From positions 179,824 to 243,823 of the forward strand of contig NZ_JAYMEM010000029.1 of NCBI RefSeq assembly GCF_037029465.1: a stretch of DNA of 64,000 nt, in the 5' to 3' direction. The translations under genes and the position numbers were made by a program. Position 1 is the stretch's first letter; every line of letters begins with the position of its first letter. The DNA is from Mesoflavibacter sp037029465. GTDB taxonomy: Bacteria > Bacteroidota > Bacteroidia > Flavobacteriales > Flavobacteriaceae. Below, piece after piece: positions 9,571-18,051 of this stretch. The notes below the pieces were generated by a model. It had not been told where the DNA came from. It was given only the letters and a program-made list of their open reading frames with translations, and searched no databases.

Positions 9571-11646
9571 TTAATTTTCTTCCTGCAAATTACTAATAAT
9601 TGAACGATATCTATCGTCTTCTGACAAGTTTTCTAATAGCGTTTTTGCAAAACTTTTAAATCGCCAATTATGATGTTTTGAAGCTTCGACTAAGTTTTTT
9701 AAAGCCTCTTTATTAAACACACCAATACTAGACAAATAACCAAATGCGTTTTGACGCAAACTAAATGGTTGCTCTGGATTGGTATAACTCACTAATTCTT
9801 CAAAAAAGTCTTGTTTTTTATCTGTTTTAAATTCTGGTGTTGCCAAAGCCAATGTTAACCACAACGTACGCACATTGTAATCGTTAAACCCAAAAACTGA
9901 TTGAGTTTGCTCTAAATATTCATTTCGTTTTCGCGGAAAATTTGCCCAAAGATTATACAAAGCAGCTTCAATGGTGACGTACGATTGATCGTTTAACAAC
10001 GTTTCATAATCCTGCTGAAAGTCTTCTGAAATTTCAGACATATTTAAAGCTAATGCTTGTCTTAAGTGAAGATTTTTAGACGCAAACGCTTCTTTTACCA
10101 AATCGTTGTAAGTTGGATACTCTGGTTTAGACAACGTCTCTTTTAATACTGCAACTTGTATTGGGTAAAATCCGTCCGGTAATTGCGTCACCAAACTTGA
10201 TGGTATATAATTATCATCATCGTCTGTTCTGTATGTTAAATACGGATGTTCTTCAATAATTAATAAAAATGCAGAAGTTTCGTTAGATTGTAAAGCGGTT
10301 TTCATCTCATTAATTGGTAACGCTTTGCTTTTTAACCAAACTTGTACAAAATTAGACAAGTTCATTCCTGAAACTTTTTCAACTTCACTTATAAAATCAT
10401 TAGTTTCTACATTACCGTAAGCATGTTTGTTTAAATAGCGTTTTACTACTGTTTTAAACGCCTTATCACCTACTTTTTCTCTTAGCACATGTAAAACCCA
10501 AGCACCTTTTTTATAAAACGTTGTGCTGCTAGATTTTGGATCTAGTAACGCTGTACTTTGTCCAGCTTGTTCTTGTGCTTCTAATTCTTTAAAATATTGG
10601 TATAATTGCCAATAGTAATAATCGTCACCAAAAATATCGCGTTCTGCTAATAGCGCGTAATACGTAGCAAATCCTTCTTGTAGCCAATGGTGTATTCCTG
10701 AAGTTTCGGTAACTAAATCGCCAAACCATTGATGGGCTAACTCGTGCGCATTAACATTGACGTAGTTTTTATCTACAAAACCAACCTCATCAATCATAAA
10801 ATCGTCTGAAAAAATGGTACAACTTGTATTTTCCATACCCGAATACAAAAAGTCTTTTACAGGAACTTGCTTATAGTTTTGCCAAGGATATGGCATGCCA
10901 ATTTCTTCCTCTAAAAAATCAAACATCTGTGTCGTGTAACGGTACGTTGGCTCTACTTTCGCAGAATCTTCTGGATAATAATATAATTGGATAGGAATAC
11001 CACTTTTTGAAGTGATTTCTTTTTTATCATATTCACCAATTGCTAAAGCTACAAGGTAACTTGACATTGGTTGTAGCATATCGTAATGCCAAGTTTTAAA
11101 ACCATTATCGTCTTCAACATTTAATAATTTACCGTTTGAAATAACATAATAATCTTCGTCAGCTATTATACTTAAATCAAATTCAATTTTATCATTCATA
11201 TCATCTATACTTGGCAACCAATTGCTAGTGTATTTACCTTGACCTTGTGTCCAAACTTGTGTATATTCTTCTTTTTCGACAAAATACATAGCTTTTTTAG
11301 AAGTCATTCCATAATCTAAATGCAGCTTGTATTTTTTGTTCTTTTTAAAATTATGTATTATAAAAATTTTATTATCAGAATTGAAAATTTTTGCTCTGTA
11401 GTCAGGCTCTTTAGATTCTTCGCTATACAGATGCCAATCTCTAACTCTTGTATTAATCGCATCTAAAAATATTGTATCTGTCTTTTTTTTAATTTGAAAA
11501 TCAATAAAGATTCGTCCTGTAACAACATTTTCATAACCTCTATGCATAATGTTTGCATTGATTCTTTTAAAATCCACAACATCGGTTTGCTGTGCAGTTA
11601 CAAGACAACTAAAAAATGTAAAAAGAAGTAATAGGTAATATCGCAT
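9571..11646 (-). CDS. M1-family zinc aminopeptidase, secreted
   Basis: Gluzincin peptidase exported by an N-terminal signal (MRYYLLLLFTFFSCLVTAQQ, cleavage probably near VTA-Q). The substrate-binding variant of the GAMEN motif reads SGMENTSC (about 269). The zinc site is HELAHQWFGD (about 303), with the third ligand glutamate in WLQEGFATYYA some 18 residues on. The C-terminal 250 residues are a helical repeat region. Length 691 fits the bacteroidete secreted M1 group. It is a single gene, with only 28 bases between its stop and the start of the downstream patatin gene, so one transcript is possible. Confidence 0.93.
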   Translation of the reverse strand: MRYYLLLLFTFFSCLVTAQQTDVVDFKRINANIMHRGYENVVTGRIFIDFQIKKKTDTIFLDAINTRVRDWHLYSEESKEPDYRAKIFNSDNKIFIIHNFKKNKKYKLHLDYGMTSKKAMYFVEKEEYTQVWTQGQGKYTSNWLPSIDDMNDKIEFDLSIIADEDYYVISNGKLLNVEDDNGFKTWHYDMLQPMSSYLVALAIGEYDKKEITSKSGIPIQLYYYPEDSAKVEPTYRYTTQMFDFLEEEIGMPYPWQNYKQVPVKDFLYSGMENTSCTIFSDDFMIDEVGFVDKNYVNVNAHELAHQWFGDLVTETSGIHHWLQEGFATYYALLAERDIFGDDYYYWQLYQYFKELEAQEQAGQSTALLDPKSSSTTFYKKGAWVLHVLREKVGDKAFKTVVKRYLNKHAYGNVETNDFISEVEKVSGMNLSNFVQVWLKSKALPINEMKTALQSNETSAFLLIIEEHPYLTYRTDDDDNYIPSSLVTQLPDGFYPIQVAVLKETLSKPEYPTYNDLVKEAFASKNLHLRQALALNMSEISEDFQQDYETLLNDQSYVTIEAALYNLWANFPRKRNEYLEQTQSVFGFNDYNVRTLWLTLALATPEFKTDKKQDFFEELVSYTNPEQPFSLRQNAFGYLSSIGVFNKEALKNLVEASKHHNWRFKSFAKTLLENLSEDDRYRSIISNLQEEN

Positions 11647-11687
11647 AGTTAGTTTTTATCAAGGACTAGACCAAAATACAATTTTTT

Positions 11688-11787
11688 GTCATTTCGACGA
11701 AAGGAGAAATCACATCATATTAGTTTTAACATCTCTTAACTGTACTCTTAGCTACTTATGTGATGTCTCACATACATTCGACATGAC
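11688..11787. repeat. Palindromic intergenic element, type B, isolated copy
   Basis: About 100 bases opening GTCATTTCGACG and closing TTCGACATGAC, an imperfect palindrome with inner arms GGAGAAATCACATC and GTGATGTCTCAC. It is the same family as the copies at 15250-15352 and 15727-16046. It fills the gap between the divergent M1 peptidase and recG genes, where their promoters must also lie. Confidence 0.8.
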
Positions 11788-11837
11788 AGCGATAAATCTC
11801 TTTCACTTTAACTCAAAAAAATGTAATTTCGTTGCTT

Positions 11838-13976
11838 ATGAGTACCAACTTACAAACTCCTATAGATTATTTAAAAGGCGTAGGACCAAATCGTGCCGAT
11901 TTACTACGTAAAGAGTTAGGTATTCATACATATCAAGATTTAATCAATCTGTTTCCTAATCGCTATTTAGACCGCACACAGTATTATAAAATTAACCAAT
12001 TACAACCCAATGCTAGCGAAGTTCAAATTGTTGGTAAAATTATCAAGTTTGAAGAAGTTGCTCAAAAAAGAGGCAAAAGATTAGTCGCTACGTTTAAAGA
12101 TGACACTGGCTCTATGGAACTGGTTTGGTTTAGAGGTCAAAAATGGATTAGAGAAAGTTTAAAACTAAATACACCTTACGTCATTTTTGGTAAAACAAAT
12201 TTGTTTGCAAACAAGTTTAGCATGCCTCATCCGGACATCGAATTAATATCCGAACATCAAGCAAATTTGCGTAGTAATATGCAAGCCATTTATCCCTCTA
12301 CAGAGAAACTTTCTAACAAAGGAATTAGCAATCGTGTGATGACAAAAATCATGCAAAATTTGTTCTTAGAAACGAAGGGAAAATTTGCCGAAACTTTGTC
12401 TAAAAATTTGCTTAAAGAAAACCAATTAATTTCCAAATCTGAAGCTTTATTCAATATCCATTTTCCGCAAAATCAAGAAGCACTTTCTAAAGCAAAATTT
12501 AGGTTAAAATTTGAAGAATTATTTTACATTCAATTACAATTAATTTTAAAAAATTTAATCAATAAAAAGAAGATAAAAGGATTGCCTTTTGATAAAGTTG
12601 GAGACCACTTTAACAACTTTTACAAAAACCATTTACCGTTCGAATTAACCAATGCACAAAAACGTGTTTTGAAAGAAATTCGTTCAGATTTAGGTAGTCA
12701 TGCGCAAATGAATCGCTTATTACAAGGCGATGTTGGTTCTGGAAAGACTATAGTCGCACTAATGTCAGTATTAATGGCGCTTGACAACGGTTACCAAGCC
12801 TGCTTAATGGCGCCAACTGAAATTTTGTCAGTTCAGCACTATAATGGATTAGTTGAGTTATGTAAAGATTTGAAAATCAGAATTAAAATACTTACAGGTT
12901 CAAGTAAAACTTCAGAACGAAAAGAAATTCATAATTTGCTAGAAAATGGCGAATTAGACCTCTTAATTGGCACACATGCATTGCTTGAAGACAAGGTGAA
13001 ATTTAAAAATTTAGGACTCGCCATTATTGACGAACAACATCGATTTGGAGTTAAGCAACGTTCTAAATTATGGAAAAAAGGTCCGTCCATAATTTTAGAA
13101 AATGGCGAACAATCTGCTCCTATTCCACCGCATATTTTGGTGATGACAGCAACACCAATTCCGCGTACTTTAGCCATGTCAATTTATGGTGATTTAGACA
13201 TCTCGATTATCGACGAATTACCACCTGGAAGACAAGCCATAAAAACGGTACATCGATACGATAATAATCGACTTAAAGTGTTCCGATTTATACGTGATGA
13301 AATAGCTAAAGGAAGACAAGTTTATATCGTCTATCCGTTGATACAAGAAAGTGCTCAAATGGACTATAAAGATTTGATGGATGGATACGAAAGTATCGCC
13401 CGAGAATTCCCTACACCTAAGTATCAAATTTCAATTGTCCATGGACAGATGAAACCTGCCGATAAGGATTTTGAAATGCAACGTTTTGCTAAAGGCGAAA
13501 CTCAAATCATGGTCGCTACGACGGTTATAGAAGTTGGTGTAAATGTACCAAACGCTTCTGTAATGATTATTGAAAGTGCCGAGCGTTTTGGTTTATCGCA
13601 ATTACACCAATTACGTGGTCGTGTTGGTCGTGGCGCAGCACAAAGCTATTGTATACTAATGACTAGCCACAAACTGTCAGAAAACAGTAAAACACGTATC
13701 CAAACCATGTGTCAAACCAACGATGGTTTTGAAATTGCCGAAGTCGACTTAAAACTTCGTGGTCCAGGAGATATTATGGGTACACAACAAAGCGGTGTAC
13801 TTAACTTACGTATTGCAGATGTGGTAAAAGACAGTAACATTTTACAACACGCACGTTATTGGGCTAAACAAGTTTTAACCAAAGATCCAAGCTTATCGCA
13901 TCCAGAAAACGCGGTTATTTTAAACACCTATCGTCAAATGGCTAAGTTTAAAAACATCTGGAATTACATTTCATAA
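11838..13976 (+). CDS. recG: ATP-dependent DNA helicase RecG
   Basis: Branch-migrating helicase that regresses stalled forks and resolves Holliday junctions. I start it at ATG 11838 (MSTNLQTPIDYLKGVGPNRADLL, 712 residues); a TTG two codons upstream is unnecessary. Residues 1-250 hold the wedge/OB domain (IVGKIIKFEEVAQKRGKRLVATFKD). Helicase motifs: LTNAQKRVLKEI, Walker A GDVGSGKT, LMAPTEILSVQH, DEQHRFG, TATPIPRT, ATTVIEVGVNVPNA and QLHQLRGRVGRG. The C-terminal TRG-type hairpin region follows (EVDLKLRGPGDIMGTQQSG). It is a full-length, unambiguous RecG. Confidence 0.97.
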   Translation: MSTNLQTPIDYLKGVGPNRADLLRKELGIHTYQDLINLFPNRYLDRTQYYKINQLQPNASEVQIVGKIIKFEEVAQKRGKRLVATFKDDTGSMELVWFRGQKWIRESLKLNTPYVIFGKTNLFANKFSMPHPDIELISEHQANLRSNMQAIYPSTEKLSNKGISNRVMTKIMQNLFLETKGKFAETLSKNLLKENQLISKSEALFNIHFPQNQEALSKAKFRLKFEELFYIQLQLILKNLINKKKIKGLPFDKVGDHFNNFYKNHLPFELTNAQKRVLKEIRSDLGSHAQMNRLLQGDVGSGKTIVALMSVLMALDNGYQACLMAPTEILSVQHYNGLVELCKDLKIRIKILTGSSKTSERKEIHNLLENGELDLLIGTHALLEDKVKFKNLGLAIIDEQHRFGVKQRSKLWKKGPSIILENGEQSAPIPPHILVMTATPIPRTLAMSIYGDLDISIIDELPPGRQAIKTVHRYDNNRLKVFRFIRDEIAKGRQVYIVYPLIQESAQMDYKDLMDGYESIAREFPTPKYQISIVHGQMKPADKDFEMQRFAKGETQIMVATTVIEVGVNVPNASVMIIESAERFGLSQLHQLRGRVGRGAAQSYCILMTSHKLSENSKTRIQTMCQTNDGFEIAEVDLKLRGPGDIMGTQQSGVLNLRIADVVKDSNILQHARYWAKQVLTKDPSLSHPENAVILNTYRQMAKFKNIWNYIS

Positions 13977-14041
13977 CACTACATTTTAAGACAGTTTTAA
14001 AATAGTTTACTGCTATAACCCTTATTTTTATAGTAAAAACT

Positions 14042-14569
14042 ATGAAAACTTTAATCCCACTATTAATCTTTCTATTTATGACACCACTAACAATCATTGA
14101 CTTTAACAACAATAGTAACATTAGTAACTGGCAAGTTGTAGATGATGTTGTTATGGGAGGAAAATCCAACGGAAACTTTCAATTAAACAAAGACGGTTAT
14201 GCGGTATTTAGCGGCGATGTTTCTTTAGAAAATAATGGTGGTTTTAGCTCTGTTCAATATACTTTTGATGCTTTAAATATTACCAACTATAAAACGGTTT
14301 GTATCAAGCTTAAAGGCGATGGTAACAACTATCAATTTAGATTAAAAAGAGACCAAAACGACTATTATTCTTACAAAAAAGAGTTTAAAACCAACGGAGA
14401 TTGGCAAACTATTAAATTACAATTAGCTAGTTTACAACCTACTTATAGAGGTAGATCTTTAGATATACCTAATTTTAACAGCAACAGCATTGAACAGCTT
14501 ACTTTTTTAATTGCTAATAAAAAACCGCAGTCTTTTAAACTTGTGTTAGATAAAATTTGGCTAGAGTAA
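14042..14569 (+). CDS. CIA30-family protein, exported
   Basis: Member of the family named for human complex I intermediate-associated protein 30, a jelly-roll, carbohydrate-binding-like domain. The 175-residue product has a short hydrophobic leader (LIPLLIFLFMTPLTI). Then come the family marks: NWQVVDDVVMGGKSNGNF, FSGDVSLENNGGFSSVQ and IKLKGDGNNYQFRLKRD. It ends in FKLVLDKIWLE. The bacterial function is unknown and nothing nearby suggests respiratory complex assembly. The leader implies secretion or membrane anchoring. Confidence 0.85.
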   Translation: MKTLIPLLIFLFMTPLTIIDFNNNSNISNWQVVDDVVMGGKSNGNFQLNKDGYAVFSGDVSLENNGGFSSVQYTFDALNITNYKTVCIKLKGDGNNYQFRLKRDQNDYYSYKKEFKTNGDWQTIKLQLASLQPTYRGRSLDIPNFNSNSIEQLTFLIANKKPQSFKLVLDKIWLE

Positions 14570-14694
14570 ACACAGCACCAAAACACACAAAACCAGTAAT
14601 TTATAGCGATTTTCTGGTGGTACATCCAACAGATTTTCATTTTTAAGATTGAAATAGTAATTTACACAAGCTATAATCAATTAAAACCATTACA

Positions 14695-15188
14695 ATGAAA
14701 ACCGCATTATTTACCTTAAGCCTTTTGTTTTTAATGTCTTGCAACAACAAAAAACAAGACACCACACAACCATTACAGAAGTTAAAGACACTATTAACAT
14801 AGCAGCCGAACTACAATCTATAGAAAAGACTAGAGCTGCATTTCAGTTGGCAATTAAAGAAAATAGATTTAGAGATTTAAAGCAATACGGCACTAAAGAC
14901 ATAAAGTCGCTAACACCAATTTGTGATGCTTGGGAACCATTTAAAACCATAAGAGACAACCCAACAGGACAGTTTCATTATGATAGTTTAGTGATGCGCC
15001 CAAAAGAAACCATTATTGTTAGCGATAGTGTGGCTTACGACTTTGGTACCAGCTCTACTTATTACACCAATGCAGAAGGCGAAGCTATAGAGCTAAACGC
15101 TACCTTTTTAGCCATACTTAAAAAGGATAAAACTGATGGAACTTGGAAACTACACCGAGAAGTTGCTAATACCGTAAAATTAGATTAA
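14695..15188 (+). CDS. NTF2-like lipoprotein with an apparent frameshift near its N-terminus
   Basis: Two overlapping frames make one gene. ATG 14695 gives a lipoprotein leader (MKTALFTLSLLFLMSC) followed by NNKKQDTTQ, but that frame stops at TAG 14800-14802. The rest (TITEVKDTINIAAELQSIEKTRAAFQ... to 15188) is in the next frame and otherwise has only a TTG start at 14739 with no signal. Adding one A to the A6 run at 14749-14754 joins them into about 164 residues. The body (AAFQLAIKENRFRDLKQYGTKDI..., ending DGTWKLHREVANTVKLD) resembles an NTF2/DUF4440 cone fold. It could be a real mutation, a sequencing slip or homopolymer slippage in vivo. Confidence 0.65.
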
Positions 15189-15198
15189 AACAAGTAGT

Positions 15199-15279
15199 TT
15201 TTTTGAATTGTTTTTGTGATGTCTCTCTGTGTTCGACATGACTTGAGTAGTCATTTCGACGATAGGAGAAATCGCATCT
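15199..15279. repeat. Left direct repeat flanking the GIY-YIG gene
   Basis: Consists of TTTTTGAATTGTTT, a right half of the type B palindrome (15216-15242) and the start of a full element (GTCATTTCGACG...ATCGCATCT). The same order recurs at 15674-15756 with scattered substitutions, so the GIY-YIG gene lies between two direct copies about 476 bases apart. Confidence 0.75.
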
Positions 15280-15352
15280 GGGTTTTTAGTACTGGATTTG
15301 CTTACTCGGCTATGTGCTACTTGTGTGATGTCTCACCTGCGTTCGACATGAC
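15250..15352. repeat. Palindromic intergenic element, type B
   Basis: Full copy opening GTCATTTCGACGATAGG and closing TTCGACATGAC, with inner arms GAGAAATCGCATC and GTGTGATGTCTCAC. It ends five bases before the stop codon of the GIY-YIG gene. Confidence 0.85.
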
Positions 15353-15357
15353 TAAGA

Positions 15358-15657
15358 TTACATAATTTGATTATTTAACGTTTCCCAATTTGGATTAAAG
15401 TTAGAAATTAAATTATTCTTTTTTTCTCTTCTCCATTTTTTGATTTCTTTCTCTCTTAAAATAGCATCATAAGGTTTTTCAAAACCTTCGTAATAAACTA
15501 AGTAAATACAATTATACTTACCTGCAAAAGACAGTTTTTGGTTTTGGTTGTCAAAATAATGTTGTGCTAATCGCTTTTGAATATTATTAGTAACACCAAC
15601 ATAAAGTGTTGTTCTGTATTGATTGGTTAGTATGTAAACAAAATGATTAAAAAACAT
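15358..15657 (-). CDS. Single-domain GIY-YIG nuclease-fold protein
   Basis: A 99-residue protein that is just the GIY-YIG domain. YVYILTNQ supplies the first strand, TTLYVGVTNNIQKRLAQHY replaces the family G-I-Y...Y-I-G with Y-V-Y...Y-V-G and keeps the catalytic-type arginine in the following helix. CIYLVYYEGFEKPYDAILREKEIKKWRREKKNNLI carries the conserved glutamate and basic tail. Small proteins of this kind (UPF0213/YhbQ type) are numerous in Flavobacteriaceae; most have no proven substrate. Palindromic elements abut it on both sides within direct repeats, which suggests mobilisation with them or a role in copying them. Confidence 0.9.
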   Translation of the reverse strand: MFFNHFVYILTNQYRTTLYVGVTNNIQKRLAQHYFDNQNQKLSFAGKYNCIYLVYYEGFEKPYDAILREKEIKKWRREKKNNLISNFNPNWETLNNQIM

Positions 15658-15673
15658 AGTTAAATGTATGATT

Positions 15674-15756
15674 TATTTTTGAATTGTTTATGCGATGTCT
15701 CTTTGTGTTTGACAGGACTTGACGTAGTCATTTCGACGGTAGGAGAAATCGCATCT
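15674..15756. repeat. Right direct repeat flanking the GIY-YIG gene
   Basis: Repeats the order seen at 15199-15279: TTTTTGAATTGTTT, then a half palindrome (15692-15718), then the opening of a full element. It begins 16 bases upstream of the GIY-YIG start codon. Confidence 0.75.
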
Positions 15757-16046
15757 TGATTTGTCATTTAGATTTGCTTACTCTGCGCTGAGCTGCTTGT
15801 GTGATGTCTCACGTGTGTTCGACAGGACTTGGTTTTGTCTTTTCGACGGTAGGAGAAATCGCATCTTGATTTGTCATTTTAGATTTGCCTACTCTGCGCT
15901 GTGTTGCTTGTGTGATGTCTCACCTGTGTTCGACATGACTTGCGTAGTCATTTCGACGGTAGGAGAAATCGCATCTTGGTTGTAGTGTGATTTGCTTACT
16001 CTGCACTAAGCTACTTTTGTGATGTCTCACGTGTGTTCGACATGAC
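15727..16046. repeat. Three tandem type B palindromic elements
   Basis: Copies at 15727-15828, 15837-15939 and 15947-16046, separated by 7-8 bases. Each opens GTCATTTCGACGGTAGGAG (GTCTTTTCGACGG in the second), has a central block like TTTGCTTACTCTGCGCT, and closes GTGATGTCTCAC...TTCGACATGAC (GACAGGAC in the first). A 74-codon open frame across the first two is a by-product of the repeat and is not a gene. The remaining 16047-16207 shows nothing but AT-rich sequence. Confidence 0.88.
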
Positions 16047-16207
16047 TAAGGGATACTTTTACCCTTTTTAAATCCTAACTGTATTAATATGGATTTATTG
16101 GTTTTATGTCGAATGAATTTTCGTGTTTTAAATTGAAAGTATAACTTCATTACAGAAAGATAAAATGAATTATAATCTTGATTTGTTAAAACATTAAAAT
16201 AACTCAA

Positions 16208-17749
16208 ATGAGTAAAATAAATTTATCTAAATTTTCAGATTCTTTAAAAGAAAATACAACTTTAGTGTTTTTTATGCAAAGACTAAGCGAACTATTATTT
16301 GACTACACTTTAGACACCTATAAACCAAGAGCATTAAATACAATTTTATTGTGCGAGGAATTACTTAATGTAATAGAAGAAGTCGAAAAGCAAATTATTG
16401 ACAGAAAGAATATTGAACACATTTTTAATGAATTAAAATGGTCTTTCAAATGTGATCCAATCGCTAAAGAAATAATAGGTGACAGAAGACACGATTATCT
16501 TGAATCAGTTGATATAAAAGACATACCAAAATTAAAGATAACTATAAGCCTTTTAAAGAATAAACTAGGAGATTTCAATTATTTAGATAAATCAAAAGAA
16601 ACCATTATTAATCTAATTCAATCTAAATCTCCAGAAAAAAGGAAAATTGAAAAAATCACAAGTTCTTTAATAACTGGATTAGCTGATTTGGGGTACAACA
16701 AGTATTATATTCATAAAAAATTTAATGAGTCTTTTATAAATTTTGATGGAGTCAGAAATAATTTAGAGTTTATTTCTGAATTTTTCAATAATTTCAATTA
16801 CCAAAATTATAATTTTACTGTCGTATTCAAAGCACATATATTTTTTGAGAAATTTGCTGACTCATGCCAATCTTTTATGTTAAATATAACCCAAGATTTA
16901 TCATCTTTCTTTAATATAGAAAACACTAAGGAATACTGTAAAGACTTTATTGATAAAAAGAGAAGCAACCAAGTCTATATTGTTGCTGAAAATATAATTG
17001 AACTTGATGAAGTTTCTGCTAGATTAGAAGTATTGGAAAGAATTGAAAAAATCTCTAATATTTTCGTTTTTTTTCACCATAAAAATAATCCAACGTGGAA
17101 CAGTACCGGACTAGTTATTAAATTAGACAATAATGATAACATTCAAGATTCTACAATTATATCGTCTTCAACACCAGTTCTTCACAAAACACTTGACTTA
17201 ACTCCATCTAAAGCTAGTGTTGAGTTAAAAAAGGTTCTTAAAAACTTTGGTTTAGAATCTAGTTCTTTCAGAAGATTCGACACCGCAATTGACTTACATG
17301 CTTCTGCAGTAAAAAACACGGAAGTTCAAAATCAACTTTTAAATTTATGGATTGCATTAGAGACATTAATTACACCTAATAAATCTAAAAGTAAAATTCA
17401 GAATTATTCTGACATAATAACAAATTTTTTAGTTTATGACTACGCAGAAAGAATATTTAGATATGTTTCCAAAGCAATAATCAGAGAATCTCATGGTTTA
17501 AAAACAATTTTAACTGAAAATATCACTGGAGATTTAGATTTATATAAAAAGGTAGCAATATTAATTATTAGTCCTGAGTATTCAGATTTAAGAGAAGAGG
17601 TTTATGAAAGGCTTGAAAATAATGCGCTACTTATTTATCGTATAAAAAGATTAAACAAAGAATTTGCAAAAGGGAAAGATATAAAGAAGTTTATTGATAC
17701 TCATATTTTTAAAACAAAACTTCAGTTATTTAGAATTTACAGAACATGA
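16208..17749 (+). CDS. ApeA/HEPN-like protein, C-terminally truncated by an in-frame stop
   Basis: A 513-residue soluble protein with a lysine- and asparagine-rich N-terminal region I do not recognise (residues 1-350). The C-terminal part is helical and begins LLNLWIALETLITPNKSK (about 378), a phrase typical of ApeA-type HEPN domains. The reading frame stops at TGA 17747-17749 after FRIYRT, yet continues in frame as NLIVHSGRVPNFTENL. HEPN ribonucleases carry R-x4-6-H, often RNxIVH, so the stop falls where the catalytic arginine should be (CGA or AGA to TGA). HEPN proteins of this sort often act in abortive infection. Function is inferred; the gene is probably inactive. Confidence 0.6.
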   Translation: MSKINLSKFSDSLKENTTLVFFMQRLSELLFDYTLDTYKPRALNTILLCEELLNVIEEVEKQIIDRKNIEHIFNELKWSFKCDPIAKEIIGDRRHDYLESVDIKDIPKLKITISLLKNKLGDFNYLDKSKETIINLIQSKSPEKRKIEKITSSLITGLADLGYNKYYIHKKFNESFINFDGVRNNLEFISEFFNNFNYQNYNFTVVFKAHIFFEKFADSCQSFMLNITQDLSSFFNIENTKEYCKDFIDKKRSNQVYIVAENIIELDEVSARLEVLERIEKISNIFVFFHHKNNPTWNSTGLVIKLDNNDNIQDSTIISSSTPVLHKTLDLTPSKASVELKKVLKNFGLESSSFRRFDTAIDLHASAVKNTEVQNQLLNLWIALETLITPNKSKSKIQNYSDIITNFLVYDYAERIFRYVSKAIIRESHGLKTILTENITGDLDLYKKVAILIISPEYSDLREEVYERLENNALLIYRIKRLNKEFAKGKDIKKFIDTHIFKTKLQLFRIYRT

Positions 17750-18002
17750 AATCTAATTGTACATTCTGGTCGAGTACCTAACTTCACAGAAAACCTAACT
17801 GAAAACCTTCATAATTATGTAGATAGTTTTTTAAAAAAGAGTATTTGATTTTTCTTTGGAAAACAAAAGGATAAACTCAATTGAGCAAGCTTGTTTAGAA
17901 ATGGAATTGTTAGTTTCTCGATATTTGAAAAACATAGAAAAACATAAAGACGCAACAATTACTAAAGACAATATTGATTCTATCTTATTTGGAATAAAAT
18001 AA
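17750..18002 (+). pseudogene. Severed C-terminal tail of the HEPN-like gene
   Basis: Directly after the TGA the same frame reads NLIVHSGRVPNFTENLTENLHNYVDSFLKK and then hits a second stop at 17846-17848. Removing one A from the A6 tract at 17833-17838 shifts into RVFDFSLENKRINSIEQACLEMELLVSRYLKNIEKHKDA... ending at TAA 18000-18002. The intact ancestor would be about 597 residues. Two independent lesions argue for decay rather than a single reading error. Confidence 0.65.
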
Positions 18003-18051
18003 TAATTATAAATAATAACTTATCTGTACCTAAATCTAAAAATACTTACTA

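Noticed and set aside
14749..14755. Programmed -1 frameshift at AAAAAAC
   Set aside because: The heptamer is present but in the wrong phase for a classic X-XXY-YYZ slip relative to the lipobox frame, and no downstream stimulatory stem was seen; mutation or read error is simpler.
15761..15985. 74-codon open frame on the plus strand
   Set aside because: It lies wholly inside tandem palindromic elements and its peptide repeats with the element period (FAYSAL.CLCDVS twice), so it is a by-product of repeat sequence.
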